From DATAQC01 sp038238185 (lineage in GTDB: Bacteria > Actinomycetota > Acidimicrobiia > Acidimicrobiales > AC-14), in assembly GCA_038238185.1 (NCBI GenBank), contig JBBRXY010000001.1, forward strand, positions 1 to 64,000: a stretch of 64,000 nucleotides of DNA, in the 5' to 3' direction. The notes below the pieces were generated by a model that did not search any database, was not told the origin of the DNA, and was given only the letters and a program-made list of their open reading frames with translations. Shown here in pieces: positions 44,573 through 52,013 of the stretch. Each line of letters begins with the position of its first letter. Position 1 is the stretch's first letter. Made by a program: the position numbers and the translations under genes.

Positions 44573-44926
44573 GTGGGTCTCGGAAGACGCAACAAGCGGG
44601 CGGCGGCTCGGGCAGCCCTCGAGCTCGAGGCCGCCGAGATCATCGACGTGCGTATCGCCGACGGGCGACCTCCGCCCGAGGTCTTCCGGGCGGCGGCGGT
44701 CCGCCAGGCGGCGAAGGGCCTGCCGGCGGACGCCTGGTACCGACCCGCCGATGCTCCGGCCCGGGGCCCCGCACCCGTCCCCGACGATCGCCCATTCGCA
44801 CCGGCCGTTGGCGCCGATCTCGTCCTGCGAGTGGTACAGATGCCCTTGCCGGCCGCGCCCCCGCCGACGGCGACGACGCGCCGAGGAGCGACCGCCCCCC
44901 AGGTCGTGGTGGAGGCTCCCAACTAG
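44573..44926 (+). CDS. Hypothetical protein, 117 residues
   Basis: GTG 44573 is taken as the start because the protein becomes regular there ('LGRRNKRAAARAALELEAAEIIDVRIADGRPPPEVFRAAAVRQAAKGLPADAWYRP'); the frame is open back to 44426. It has a basic N-terminus, then helices and a Pro-rich C-terminus. No family is recognised. It ends just before the bidirectional terminator at 44955. Confidence 0.5.
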   Translation: MGLGRRNKRAAARAALELEAAEIIDVRIADGRPPPEVFRAAAVRQAAKGLPADAWYRPADAPARGPAPVPDDRPFAPAVGADLVLRVVQMPLPAAPPPTATTRRGATAPQVVVEAPN

Positions 44927-44954
44927 ATCGGCACTCCGACCAGCCCTGCACTCC

Positions 44955-44986
44955 GACCCAACCGGCACCGGAGTGCCGGTTGGGTC
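44955..44986. terminator. Bidirectional terminator closing the hydrogenase operon
   Basis: GACCCAACCGGCAC-CGGA-GTGCCGGTTGGGTC, a perfect 14-bp stem with a 4-nt loop, exactly between two convergent genes. It would end both the plus-strand small gene and the long minus-strand hydrogenase operon. Confidence 0.85.
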
Positions 44987-44996
44987 AAGGCTCAGT

Positions 44997-45602
44997 TCAC
45001 GGCTGCGACTGCGCCTCCACCTTCTCCCGGGCGCGGGCTACGGCGTCGCTCATGGACGCGGCTCCGGGTGCCGAGCGCGGGGTCCGTCGTCGCAACCTGC
45101 GGCCCGACGACCGGGCCTGCGCCCGCCTGCCCTGGGCGGCAGTTCGCCCGCCGGCGACCGCACCGATCGGTGCCATGCCCCCGGGCGCCCTGGCCGCCAC
45201 GACGTCGTCCCACTCGTCACCCGTCCTCGGGTTCGGGGGCGCCTCGGGCTCGTCCGCCTCCGGCTTCCAAGCCACAGCCTGAGGCGGACGGACCCGAGAC
45301 GGTTGAGGTGCGACGAGCACCGGCGCAGGCGGCGGCGGCTTGCGGGGTGTCTTCTTGGCCGCGACGACGGCTGCCGTCAAGCCGTCGAGGGCATCTTCGA
45401 TGACATCGACGTCCTTGATGAGATCACCGACGACCGCTCCCACGGGCGCCGTCTGCTGGGCGATCGCCCTCAGACCGATCACGATCGTGCCCAGCGTGAA
45501 GCTGAGTCGTCGCAGGGCGAACCCAATGGCGAGGATGTACACCGCCAGCACCGCCACCAGCACCGCCACCAGCACCAGCGTCACCACCGTCTCGATTCCC
45601 AT
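44997..45602 (-). CDS. Membrane-anchored protein at the end of the hydrogenase locus
   Basis: 201 residues from ATG 45602, placed 5 nt after AAGGAGG (an in-frame GTG lies one codon before). One N-terminal transmembrane segment ('VVTLVLVAVLVAVLAVYILAIGFAL') is followed by a helical region ('LGTIVIGLRAIAQQTAPVGAVVGDLIKDVDVIEDAL') and a long Pro/Arg-rich basic tail. The organisation (TM, then helix) matches the single-TM proteins at 45631-45894 and 55256-56075. It may tether the cytosolic hydrogenase to the membrane (inference). Confidence 0.75.
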   Translation of the reverse strand: MGIETVVTLVLVAVLVAVLAVYILAIGFALRRLSFTLGTIVIGLRAIAQQTAPVGAVVGDLIKDVDVIEDALDGLTAAVVAAKKTPRKPPPPAPVLVAPQPSRVRPPQAVAWKPEADEPEAPPNPRTGDEWDDVVAARAPGGMAPIGAVAGGRTAAQGRRAQARSSGRRLRRRTPRSAPGAASMSDAVARAREKVEAQSQP

Positions 45603-45630
45603 CACGGCCTCCTTCTCTCGTGTCGATCCG

Positions 45631-45894
45631 TCACGTGCCGATCAGGCGGAGCAGCGCCCCGCCGTACCGCTCCACCAGGCCCCGGGCGCCGGTGGTGAGC
45701 TCTCTGGTCTGCACAAGCTTCGGCAGCGCGTCCAGTTCGCCGGTGATGGCCACCCCGTGCTCGAGCACGTCGTCGGCCAACCGATTGAGCCTCAACACCT
45801 GGCCCAATAGCGCGGTCAGCAGGACCACCACGACGGGCGCTACCACCACCGCCAGCGCAGCATTCCCGATCCACCACCACGTCGTCCCGCTCAT
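45631..45894 (-). CDS. Single-TM small protein of the hydrogenase locus
   Basis: 87 residues from ATG 45894 with AGGAGAG upstream. A transmembrane segment (~8-30, 'GNAALAVVVAPVVVVLLTALL') is followed by an amphipathic helix ('LRLNRLADDVLEHGVAITGELDALPKLVQTRELTTGARGLV'). It has the same design as 55256-55519 and 55821-56075 on the other side of the hydrogenase genes. Its role is unknown; membrane attachment or electron-transfer docking is plausible. Confidence 0.72.
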   Translation of the reverse strand: MSGTTWWWIGNAALAVVVAPVVVVLLTALLGQVLRLNRLADDVLEHGVAITGELDALPKLVQTRELTTGARGLVERYGGALLRLIGT

Positions 45895-45908
45895 CCCGCT
45901 CTCCTGAC

Positions 45909-45961
45909 ACTCAGATCAAACGTCGGCACTCGGATCAACTTCGGCTCTCGGATCAATCGCC
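45909..45961. repeat. Three imperfect 16-19-bp tandem repeats
   Basis: ACTCAGATCAAACGTCGGC / ACTCGGATCAACTTCGGC / TCTCGGATCAATCGCC. The last unit contains the stop codon of the PD-(D/E)XK gene. Each unit carries GATCAA. They could be a regulator array or a slippage duplication of the gene end. Confidence 0.55.
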
Positions 45962-46945
45962 AGGCTGCCGGTCATCGCCGAACCGGGGAGGCGCGGCACC
46001 GCGGCCCGTCGACCAGGTGACCCCGCCCAGGCGACCCTCCTGTAACTCCTCGGGCCCCCGCCGCCGGTACGAACCGACCATGGCGGCCTCGGGCTCGAGG
46101 CCGGCGTGGATAGCCAGGCACGGGGCCGAGAATGGGCACGACCCGCACACGGCGGGCGAGGGGTTCGGGTAGATCGGGGTCGCCGGGTCGGCCATCTCCG
46201 CGGCCTCGTCGCTAAGGCGCACTGCGGAGGCGGCCAGTTCCAAGCGGCTCCGCGGCACCTGCGTGCGCCGGGCGAAGGAGGTTTCCGGGCGGGACGTCCC
46301 CGGCGGCGGTCCCGAGCCCTCGCCGGGCACGGCTCGCAGCTCGTTGTAGACGACGCCGGCGAGCCGTATGCCGAGGAAGAACTGCTCCCAGGCCCAACAG
46401 AACGACGTGGTCCGCTCCTCCAGCAACAGGTCGTGGAGCGCGGCCCACTCCCCGGCGACCGTGCGGTGCTGGACCATCCAGTAGCTGTCGTCGCCGTCGA
46501 CGACCAGCATGTCGATGCGGCCCTCGTACTCGATCGCCTCCCCGGACGGTTCGGCCAGGTCGCGGTCGGGTTGACCGGGGTCGGGGATGCGCACCCGGAA
46601 GTCGGTCTCCACTCGTACCGGAGAGAAGTCATCGACGGTCGGCGCCCAGTCGAAGTACTGCTCCAGCAGGCGCCGCCCGACGGCACGCTCGGCTTCCCAA
46701 GCCCTCTCGTCGGGCATCTCCCGATCGAATCCGGCAAGGGCGAGGGGCCGGACGATCGCCCGGTCCCATTCCCACATGCCGGGGAAGTACCACACCGCTA
46801 ATCCGGCGCGCACGGCCCGGTCGAGGACGCCGGATGTCGACGGCTCCACCAACTCGTAGTCGCGGCGACGGGGTGACCCGAGGTCCCAGGCCCGTCGGCA
46901 CCGCTTGAACGACTCCCGATCCGAGGCGGTGATGACGTGGGCCAT
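45953..46945 (-). CDS. PD-(D/E)XK nuclease-fold protein with Cys cluster, active site apparently degenerate
   Basis: 330 residues. It begins 'ITASDRESFKRCRRAWDL', the usual RecB/Cas4-family opening with the first cysteine, and ends with three further cysteines in 'CGSCPFSAPC', together a likely [4Fe-4S] site. The nuclease core should read GxxD...ExK; here it is 'YEGRIDMLVVDGDDSYWMVQHRT', so Asp is kept but the E-x-K is replaced by Q-H-R. Cleavage activity is therefore doubtful. Its place inside the hydrogenase locus, between small membrane proteins and hypC, hints at an Fe-S assembly or structural role (inference). Confidence 0.75.
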   Translation of the reverse strand: MAHVITASDRESFKRCRRAWDLGSPRRRDYELVEPSTSGVLDRAVRAGLAVWYFPGMWEWDRAIVRPLALAGFDREMPDERAWEAERAVGRRLLEQYFDWAPTVDDFSPVRVETDFRVRIPDPGQPDRDLAEPSGEAIEYEGRIDMLVVDGDDSYWMVQHRTVAGEWAALHDLLLEERTTSFCWAWEQFFLGIRLAGVVYNELRAVPGEGSGPPPGTSRPETSFARRTQVPRSRLELAASAVRLSDEAAEMADPATPIYPNPSPAVCGSCPFSAPCLAIHAGLEPEAAMVGSYRRRGPEELQEGRLGGVTWSTGRGAAPPRFGDDRQPGD

Positions 46946-47002
46946 GGTCGATCTCGGCCGCAGTGGTCTGGATGCCGGTGCCGTTGCCCCGCCGTGGCCA
47001 GG

Positions 47003-47227
47003 TCAGGCGACGCGGCGGACCGCCGGCCCTTCGCCCGTCCTCTCCGACAACACCTCCCGGCCCGATCGCACGACATCGCTGAGGAGCGAGAAGCCGCCGG
47101 TGAGCAGATCCTTCACCTCATCCGACGAGGTGATGGCCTTCAGCGTGGCCTTGAGCTCCTCGAAGCCCTCTTCGCCCGCCCTCGTGCCGAGGACGTAGCC
47201 CACCGCGAAACCGATCATGACGCCCAC
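47003..47227 (-). CDS. Small glycine-zipper/YtxH-like protein
   Basis: 74 residues from GTG 47227, 7 nt after GGAGGAGG, overlapping the end of hypC by 13 bp. The N-terminal 'MIGFAVGYVLGTRAGEEGFEEL' is a short hydrophobic helix with a G-x3-G pattern as in YtxH-type proteins. A helical tail rich in Ser/Val follows. Function is unknown; the overlap ties its expression to hypC. Confidence 0.7.
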   Translation of the reverse strand: MGVMIGFAVGYVLGTRAGEEGFEELKATLKAITSSDEVKDLLTGGFSLLSDVVRSGREVLSERTGEGPAVRRVA

Positions 47228-47514
47228 TGTTCAACCTCCTCCTTGGTCCATCGCTCGAGAATCTCGTCCTCGTCACCGGCCGTCTCCTCCGACGACCCCA
47301 TCATCTGCAACGACTCAGTCGCCAACCGGACCTCGTCCTCGTCGAGCTTCGACAGGACGAAACCCACGTGGATGAGCACCCAATCGCCGGGCGCTACCGT
47401 CTCCCCCTCCAACAGACCGGTGTTGATCCGGCGCTCGACACCGAAGACGTCGACAACCACCAGATCGGGGTGTTCGGTGGCACCGATCACGCGGCCGGGG
47501 ATGCCGAGGCACAT
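47215..47514 (-). CDS. hypC: HypC/HybG/HupF-family hydrogenase maturation chaperone
   Basis: 99 residues, slightly longer than usual (~80-90) because of an acidic tail. It opens with the invariant M-C-L-G-I-P-G, whose cysteine binds the Fe(CN)2CO unit carried with HypD, and contains 'GDWVLIHVGFVLSKLDEDEV'. It delivers iron to the large subunit precursor. It lies six bases after hypA. Confidence 0.95.
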   Translation of the reverse strand: MCLGIPGRVIGATEHPDLVVVDVFGVERRINTGLLEGETVAPGDWVLIHVGFVLSKLDEDEVRLATESLQMMGSSEETAGDEDEILERWTKEEVEQWAS

Positions 47515-47520
47515 GGCCCC

Positions 47521-47871
47521 CTACGCCTTCGTCTCGACAGGCCGGTACTCGATGGACTCGAGCATGAGCTCGTCGCCGCCGGTGAGCTGAATGTCGACCC
47601 CACCACAGCTCGGACAGGCGAGGGGCACCTCGTCGGTCTCGAACTCGCCCTGGCACGACCCACACCGGCCCCTGGCCGGAACGAACACCAACTCAGCCGA
47701 GGCCCCTTCGGCCGGGCCGCCGCCGGCGGCCATGGCGAAGGACTGCTCGAAGGCCTCGGGATGCACGTGGTGGAGCCGGCCGACGTGCACCTTGACGCGC
47801 GCCACCGGCCGATCACCGGCTCGCTTTTCGATCGCCCCGACAACTGCCTCGCAAAAACCCATCTCGTGCAC
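47521..47871 (-). CDS. hypA: HypA/HybF nickel-insertion chaperone
   Basis: 116 residues from GTG 47871. The N-terminus M-H-E-M forms the nickel site with His2. The zinc ribbon is CGSC...CPSC. The region 'VHVGRLHHVHPEAFEQSF' is typical. With HypB (not in the window) it inserts nickel into the hydrogenase large subunit. It starts three bases after the 39-residue mini-protein. Confidence 0.94.
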   Translation of the reverse strand: MHEMGFCEAVVGAIEKRAGDRPVARVKVHVGRLHHVHPEAFEQSFAMAAGGGPAEGASAELVFVPARGRCGSCQGEFETDEVPLACPSCGGVDIQLTGGDELMLESIEYRPVETKA

Positions 47872-47874
47872 GCG

Positions 47875-47994
47875 CTACATCCTCCTCAGCCGGAGATACC
47901 GGGCGATATCGGGTAGAGACCGCAGGAACACCGCGAGGCCCCCGAGTACGAGGAGGGCAAAGATGGCGGTGGCGACGAAACCGACTGTTCGCAT
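47875..47994 (-). CDS. 39-residue membrane mini-protein (DUF6893-like)
   Basis: ATG 47994 with GGGGGT upstream, five bases after the preceding mini-gene's stop. The peptide has one transmembrane helix ('TVGFVATAIFALLVLGGLAVFL') and ends SLPDIARYLRLRRM. The end is almost the same as that of its neighbour (SLPDIARYLKMRDM), so the two are paralogues. The pattern fits the DUF6893 family of small actinobacterial proteins. Tight packing between hyaD and hypA supports translation and a role at the hydrogenase. Confidence 0.75.
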   Translation of the reverse strand: MRTVGFVATAIFALLVLGGLAVFLRSLPDIARYLRLRRM

Positions 47995-47999
47995 ACCCC

Positions 48000-48104
48000 C
48001 TACATGTCCCTCATCTTGAGATAGCGGGCGATGTCCGGGAGGGACTTCACGACCACCCCCGCCACCGCCGCGAACAGCACCGACATGAACAGACGACGGA
48101 TCAT
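48000..48104 (-). CDS. 34-residue membrane mini-protein (DUF6893-like)
   Basis: ATG 48104 with GGAGAG 6 nt upstream; it starts one base after the protease stop. A short hydrophobic helix (LFMSVLFAAVAGVVV) is followed by K-SLPDIARYLKMRDM. It is a paralogue of the next gene. It is too short for routine gene callers and easily missed. Confidence 0.73.
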   Translation of the reverse strand: MIRRLFMSVLFAAVAGVVVKSLPDIARYLKMRDM

Positions 48105-48105
48105 C

Positions 48106-48594
48106 TCAGCTCTCCTTTACCGTCAACGTGGACACATGTTCTGCGACAAGGTTCTCGACGACCCGCACGGCTTCGTCGACGGCCGCCGCCATCGGCGCCG
48201 ACAGACCGATCTGCTCGTCGGTCTCGGCCACCTCGCCGGCCACCAGGAGGAGCTGGTCGATCTCGCCGCCCATGTCGGCGAGCAGCCGGAGGACGGTGAC
48301 GGGGTCCATGTCGTGGGCGTCGGGGGACGCCTCACCACCGAGGTCGGAGGTGTCGGGCTCGATGACGCTCACCGTGCCGGGAGGGTCGCCCCGGCGCACG
48401 GCGTCGATGAGCACGACCAGGTCGTACCCCTCCATCAGCTCCAAGGCGAGGTGCAGCCCCCGGATGCCGAAGTCGGTCACCTTCACCCCGTCAGGCTGGG
48501 GACGCGACGCCAGCCGTTGGGCCACCTCGGTCCCGAACCCGTCGTCGCCCAGGAAGATGTTCCCGATCCCGGCCACCAGCACCGGCCCGCTCAC
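48106..48594 (-). CDS. Hydrogenase maturation endopeptidase (HyaD/HybD family)
   Basis: 162 residues from GTG 48594, overlapping the previous stop (GTGA). Motifs: 'VAGIGNIFLGDDGFGTEVAQRL' with the nickel-sensing acidic residue, 'DFGIRGLHLALELMEGYDLVVLIDA', and a conserved H around 'DAHDMDP'. It removes the C-terminal peptide of the large subunit after nickel insertion. The large subunit here carries about 21 residues beyond its last ligand His, the expected substrate. Confidence 0.92.
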   Translation of the reverse strand: MSGPVLVAGIGNIFLGDDGFGTEVAQRLASRPQPDGVKVTDFGIRGLHLALELMEGYDLVVLIDAVRRGDPPGTVSVIEPDTSDLGGEASPDAHDMDPVTVLRLLADMGGEIDQLLLVAGEVAETDEQIGLSAPMAAAVDEAVRVVENLVAEHVSTLTVKES

Positions 48595-50090
48595 GATGAC
48601 ACCGCCGTTTCGGTTTCCCCCGCGAATTCCAGTAGTTCGACCTCACTGGGATCGAAGTACAGGTAGCGCCCGTACCACTGGTGCATGTCGCTCGCGGGGT
48701 CGTCGTCGACGGTCACCGCCAACTGCGTGTTGCCGTCGACGTCCTGCAGCACGGCGTGCACGTGGGCGGAACGCCCGACCAGGAACATGTCGTGGGCGTC
48801 GGCCCGCTGCGTCGGCCGCAGGAGGACGCAGCTCCCTCGCCCGACTTCGGCGTCGCCGATCCACACCTTGTCCTCGAAGGGATCGACCTCGCCGTCGACA
48901 CCTGGGTCCCACCATGGCTTGTCTGGCCCGACGGCCGACTGTGGCTTACCCGGTTTCGGTGCGATCGCTTCGGGGTCCTCGTCGAGAGTGGTCAAGGTGG
49001 GGAAGTCGTCGTCGGCCACCGGCGCGGCCACGTCACGCAGGTAGCGGACGGCGCCGTGCAGGCGCTCGAAGACTTCCTTGGGCATGATGTCGCAGCGGTC
49101 GACGATGGCCGCCGCCCGCGGATCGGTGCCCCGGGCCTCGCGCTTCTCCTCGTCGGTGAGCGTCATCACCCGGAGGGCCAGCATCTCGTCGATCTCGGTG
49201 GAGTCGTAGAACTCGCCGGCGCTCTCGGGGGCGACCTCGGCGTAGTCGTACAGCGTGACGGGCGACGAGAGCAGCACGTCGTGACGGCCCGGGTCGCCGA
49301 TGAGCACCGGGAAGGTATGGAGGTTCTCGCAGCCGGCCACCGCCGCCTTGGCGAACTCGGGCGGGTCGAACAGGGAGATGAAGGACCCGCCTCGGACCGC
49401 CACCAGCGTGTGGACCGCCACCATCGACCGGCGAACAACATCGTCGCGATGGGCATTCTGCTGCGCCCAGTCGGTGACGTTCTCCACCCGTACCCGTACC
49501 CGGGCCAACGGGAACGGCCCGGCGCCGGCTCCGTGCCCGAACGAAGTGACGGCCTCGGCCGAGAGCCGCAAGACCCCGGCCAGCGGTTGGCGGCGCCGCA
49601 TGATCCGGCCGACCAGACGGCCGTCGGCCGCCCGCAGACGTTCCTCGTGCTGGCTCAAGGGGAACTCGAAAGCCACGTCGCGCTCGGCACCCACGAGGTC
49701 GGCCAAGGCGACGTCGGCGAGGTCGATCTCTTCCTCGGTGGCTTCATCGAAACTGGTCACCAGCGCGCCGTCGACGTCGAGGGAGGCGACGGGATCGAAG
49801 GCGGATCCGTCGGGGTCGGCGGCGGCCTCGACGCGACGTTCCTGCACCCGGAGGCAACGGACTCGCACGTCGAGACGGGACTCGGGTCCCGGGTCGACCA
49901 CGCACTCGGTCTGCATGACCCAGTCCTCGGATCCGTCGGAGAGGGCGTAGGGCCGGGGGGCAACGACGCCGAACTGCCACCGGAGCTGGTTCTTGCCCGC
50001 CGATGCCCGGTAGGGATAGAGCAGGTAGCCCTCGTAGAGGACGGCATCGGCCACCGCCCGAGCCCGCACGAACGTCTCGTCGAGATTCAA
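48591..50090 (-). CDS. Conserved hydrogenase-locus protein, 499 residues, unknown function
   Basis: It starts with TTG 50090, overlapping the upstream stop by four bases (TTGA), so it depends on coupled translation. It has no signal peptide or membrane segment. Blocks such as 'VLYEGYLLYPYRASAGKNQLRWQFGVVAP' and 'VHTLVAVRGGSFISLFDPPEFA', 'FPVLIGD', 'LYDYAEVAPES' suggest a globular mixed alpha/beta protein; it has few cysteines and no cofactor motif. A C-terminal beta segment ('VWIGDAEVGRGSCVLLRP') may be separate. Its place between structural and maturation genes suggests an assembly role. Confidence 0.8.
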   Translation of the reverse strand: MNLDETFVRARAVADAVLYEGYLLYPYRASAGKNQLRWQFGVVAPRPYALSDGSEDWVMQTECVVDPGPESRLDVRVRCLRVQERRVEAAADPDGSAFDPVASLDVDGALVTSFDEATEEEIDLADVALADLVGAERDVAFEFPLSQHEERLRAADGRLVGRIMRRRQPLAGVLRLSAEAVTSFGHGAGAGPFPLARVRVRVENVTDWAQQNAHRDDVVRRSMVAVHTLVAVRGGSFISLFDPPEFAKAAVAGCENLHTFPVLIGDPGRHDVLLSSPVTLYDYAEVAPESAGEFYDSTEIDEMLALRVMTLTDEEKREARGTDPRAAAIVDRCDIMPKEVFERLHGAVRYLRDVAAPVADDDFPTLTTLDEDPEAIAPKPGKPQSAVGPDKPWWDPGVDGEVDPFEDKVWIGDAEVGRGSCVLLRPTQRADAHDMFLVGRSAHVHAVLQDVDGNTQLAVTVDDDPASDMHQWYGRYLYFDPSEVELLEFAGETETAVSS

Positions 50091-50719
50091 ATATCTGCCC
50101 TTTTGAGGAGGGCCTCGATGACCTGGTCCCAGGTGGGCAGGCCCTCGACCGTCTTGAACCGCTCGAGGGCGTCGAGGTTGTCGCGACGTAGCCGGAGCCA
50201 ACCGCTTCCGGGGAAGTAGAGGTCCATCATCGCCCGCCACACCGCGACCGGTAGCCGGAAGTTCGCCTCCTTGTGCCACGGCACGGGGTCGACACTGAGC
50301 CCGGCCTGTCCCTGGGCAAACGACGTGCCGTTGAAGAGGAGGACGAGGGGAACCTCACCGTCGTCGAGGGAGTGGAGGAACTTGGTCGCCGCCACCTCGA
50401 AGTCGTAGGTGCAGGGCACGACGAGGTCGACCTCGGTGCTGCCCTCGAACCCCGCCACCATGGCGGTGGCGTGCGTCCACAGGAACGGGCGGAGGGAGTC
50501 GCCCCACTGCGGCGTCTCACCGAACATGGCCAGGAGACGCTCCTCCTCGGCCGGTTCGTAACGCCGACGCTGTGGCTCGATACGGATCTGGCAGCGGAGG
50601 GCCAGAGCGTGAATGGACGCGCCCGTGGTCTCGGTGACGCGCAGCTTGAACAGCAGCGTGGGTGCCGCCGCGTAGCGATCGGGCTCCACCCCTACCACCT
50701 CGAAGGTGAGATTGCTCAT
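50087..50719 (-). CDS. DUF6084-like hydrogenase-locus protein
   Basis: 210 residues from ATG 50719, overlapping the previous stop (ATGA). The N-terminus is beta-rich ('LTFEVVGVEPDRYAAAPTLLFKLRVTET'), with 'LRCQIRIEPQRRRYEPAEEERLLAMFG' and 'FLHSLDDGEVPLVLLFNGTSF' as distinctive blocks. I associate this with DUF6084, seen with group 1h hydrogenases. There is no known activity. Confidence 0.78.
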   Translation of the reverse strand: MSNLTFEVVGVEPDRYAAAPTLLFKLRVTETTGASIHALALRCQIRIEPQRRRYEPAEEERLLAMFGETPQWGDSLRPFLWTHATAMVAGFEGSTEVDLVVPCTYDFEVAATKFLHSLDDGEVPLVLLFNGTSFAQGQAGLSVDPVPWHKEANFRLPVAVWRAMMDLYFPGSGWLRLRRDNLDALERFKTVEGLPTWDQVIEALLKRADI

Positions 50720-51441
50720 TCCGCGCGCGCGGCCACGTCGGCAAAGAACTGGCTGATGGCCTCATTGGCCTCCTGGCCACCGTCGAAGCCCCGCCAGAGG
50801 CGGCGCATCTGGCCGACCAGCTCGTAGCAGGCGTCGATCGGGACGATGAAGCACTCCGGTGCCTCGTCGCGAGGAGTCCGCACCAACAAGGCTTCGACGT
50901 CGGGCTCGAGGGTTTCGAGCACAGGGTTTTCAGCTTTCAACTCGGTCCACGCCTCGAGAGGCAGCAACGACTCGGTTGCTCCCGCCGGTCCCGGATAGAA
51001 CCCCACCACCTCACCCATCGACGAGTTGGTGAAGAAGAAGGCCACGCTCACCGGGATCTGGAGGCTGTCCCACTGACCCCGCGAGAGGGCGAACGCAGGC
51101 AGGGCGAGGTACCGCTCGGGCACGGCGCGGTACCGGCCCCCGCCGGCGCCGCCGGGCTGAAAGAGCAGGTAACACGGACGGCAGGCGCACAGCAGGCTGC
51201 GGCTGGTCACGTTGACGATGTGGCTGTGCTCGTCGGCCACCTCGACGCCGCAGAGCTCGCAACATTCCCCCGGGCGCGGCCGGGGGCGGCGCAACCGCTC
51301 GATGACATCGAGGGCGCCGGGGTGCGCCGTCACCGGCACGGCATCGTCACCGGCACCCCCGATGGGCCGGATGCGCTGGAGGACATCGAGGGGTCCCGAT
51401 CGTCCCCTGGGTGTTCCGCTCGTCTCTCCGTCGACGGTCAC
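50716..51441 (-). CDS. DUF5947-like hydrogenase-locus protein with Cys-rich site
   Basis: 241 residues from GTG 51441, overlapping the NifU-like stop (GTGA). A cysteine-rich stretch 'CCELCGV...H.H' and, ~25 residues later, 'LCACRPCYLLF' looks like a metal or Fe-S site. The rest includes 'IPVSVAFFFTNSSMGEVVGFYPGPAGATES'. The pattern fits DUF5947. It may bind a metal during cofactor assembly or electron transfer (inference). Confidence 0.78.
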   Translation of the reverse strand: MTVDGETSGTPRGRSGPLDVLQRIRPIGGAGDDAVPVTAHPGALDVIERLRRPRPRPGECCELCGVEVADEHSHIVNVTSRSLLCACRPCYLLFQPGGAGGGRYRAVPERYLALPAFALSRGQWDSLQIPVSVAFFFTNSSMGEVVGFYPGPAGATESLLPLEAWTELKAENPVLETLEPDVEALLVRTPRDEAPECFIVPIDACYELVGQMRRLWRGFDGGQEANEAISQFFADVAARAE

Positions 51442-52013
51442 CGGGGCGCTCCCGCGGCCGCCGGCGCGCGACCCAGATGGACGGGCGTGGTGACAACCGG
51501 AGGCGGTGCGTCGGGCTGGTCGTCGACCACGCCCTCGACGTCGATACGGGCGATCTCGGGAGCCGCCTCCTCGATCGCCCGCTCCACCGAGGAACGGAGC
51601 GTGGCCGACGACGACGGGCACCCGTCGCAACTTCCCAGGAGTCGCAGGTGAAGGGTGGCGGTGTCGGCGTCGAATCCCAGGATCTCCACGTCGCCCCCGT
51701 GGGACGCCAGGTACGGGCGAACGCCCTCGAGGGCCTCCTCCACCCGGGTCGCAAGGTCCTGGGGGTGCAACCCGTGGAGGACGAGCAGGCTCGAGACCAG
51801 CTCGTCGTCGGCAAGCCGGCCCAACAGCGAGAACCCGCCCGGCTCCTCGGCGACGGCGCTCACTACATGGGCCAGGCCCTCGCCGTACAGGTCGGTGAGC
51901 AGGCCGAGCACCTCTTCCACCCGCGACCACACGGCCGGGTCGGCCGTCGAACGCAACTCATCGAGCAGCGCCTCGATGCGGTCACCCGCCTTGCGCAGGT
52001 TGGACGGGGCCAT
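51438..52013 (-). CDS. NifU-like Fe-S scaffold domain protein
   Basis: 191 residues from ATG 52013, overlapping the large-subunit stop by one base (TGATG). The helical N-terminal half is followed by a NifU C-terminal domain: 'GVRPYLASHGGDVEILGFDADTATLHLRLLGSCDGCPSSSATLRSSVERAI', with the C-x2-C cluster ligand. It probably supplies Fe-S clusters to the hydrogenase. Such a gene directly after hhyL is typical of group 1h operons. Confidence 0.88.
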   Translation of the reverse strand: MAPSNLRKAGDRIEALLDELRSTADPAVWSRVEEVLGLLTDLYGEGLAHVVSAVAEEPGGFSLLGRLADDELVSSLLVLHGLHPQDLATRVEEALEGVRPYLASHGGDVEILGFDADTATLHLRLLGSCDGCPSSSATLRSSVERAIEEAAPEIARIDVEGVVDDQPDAPPPVVTTPVHLGRAPAAAGAPR

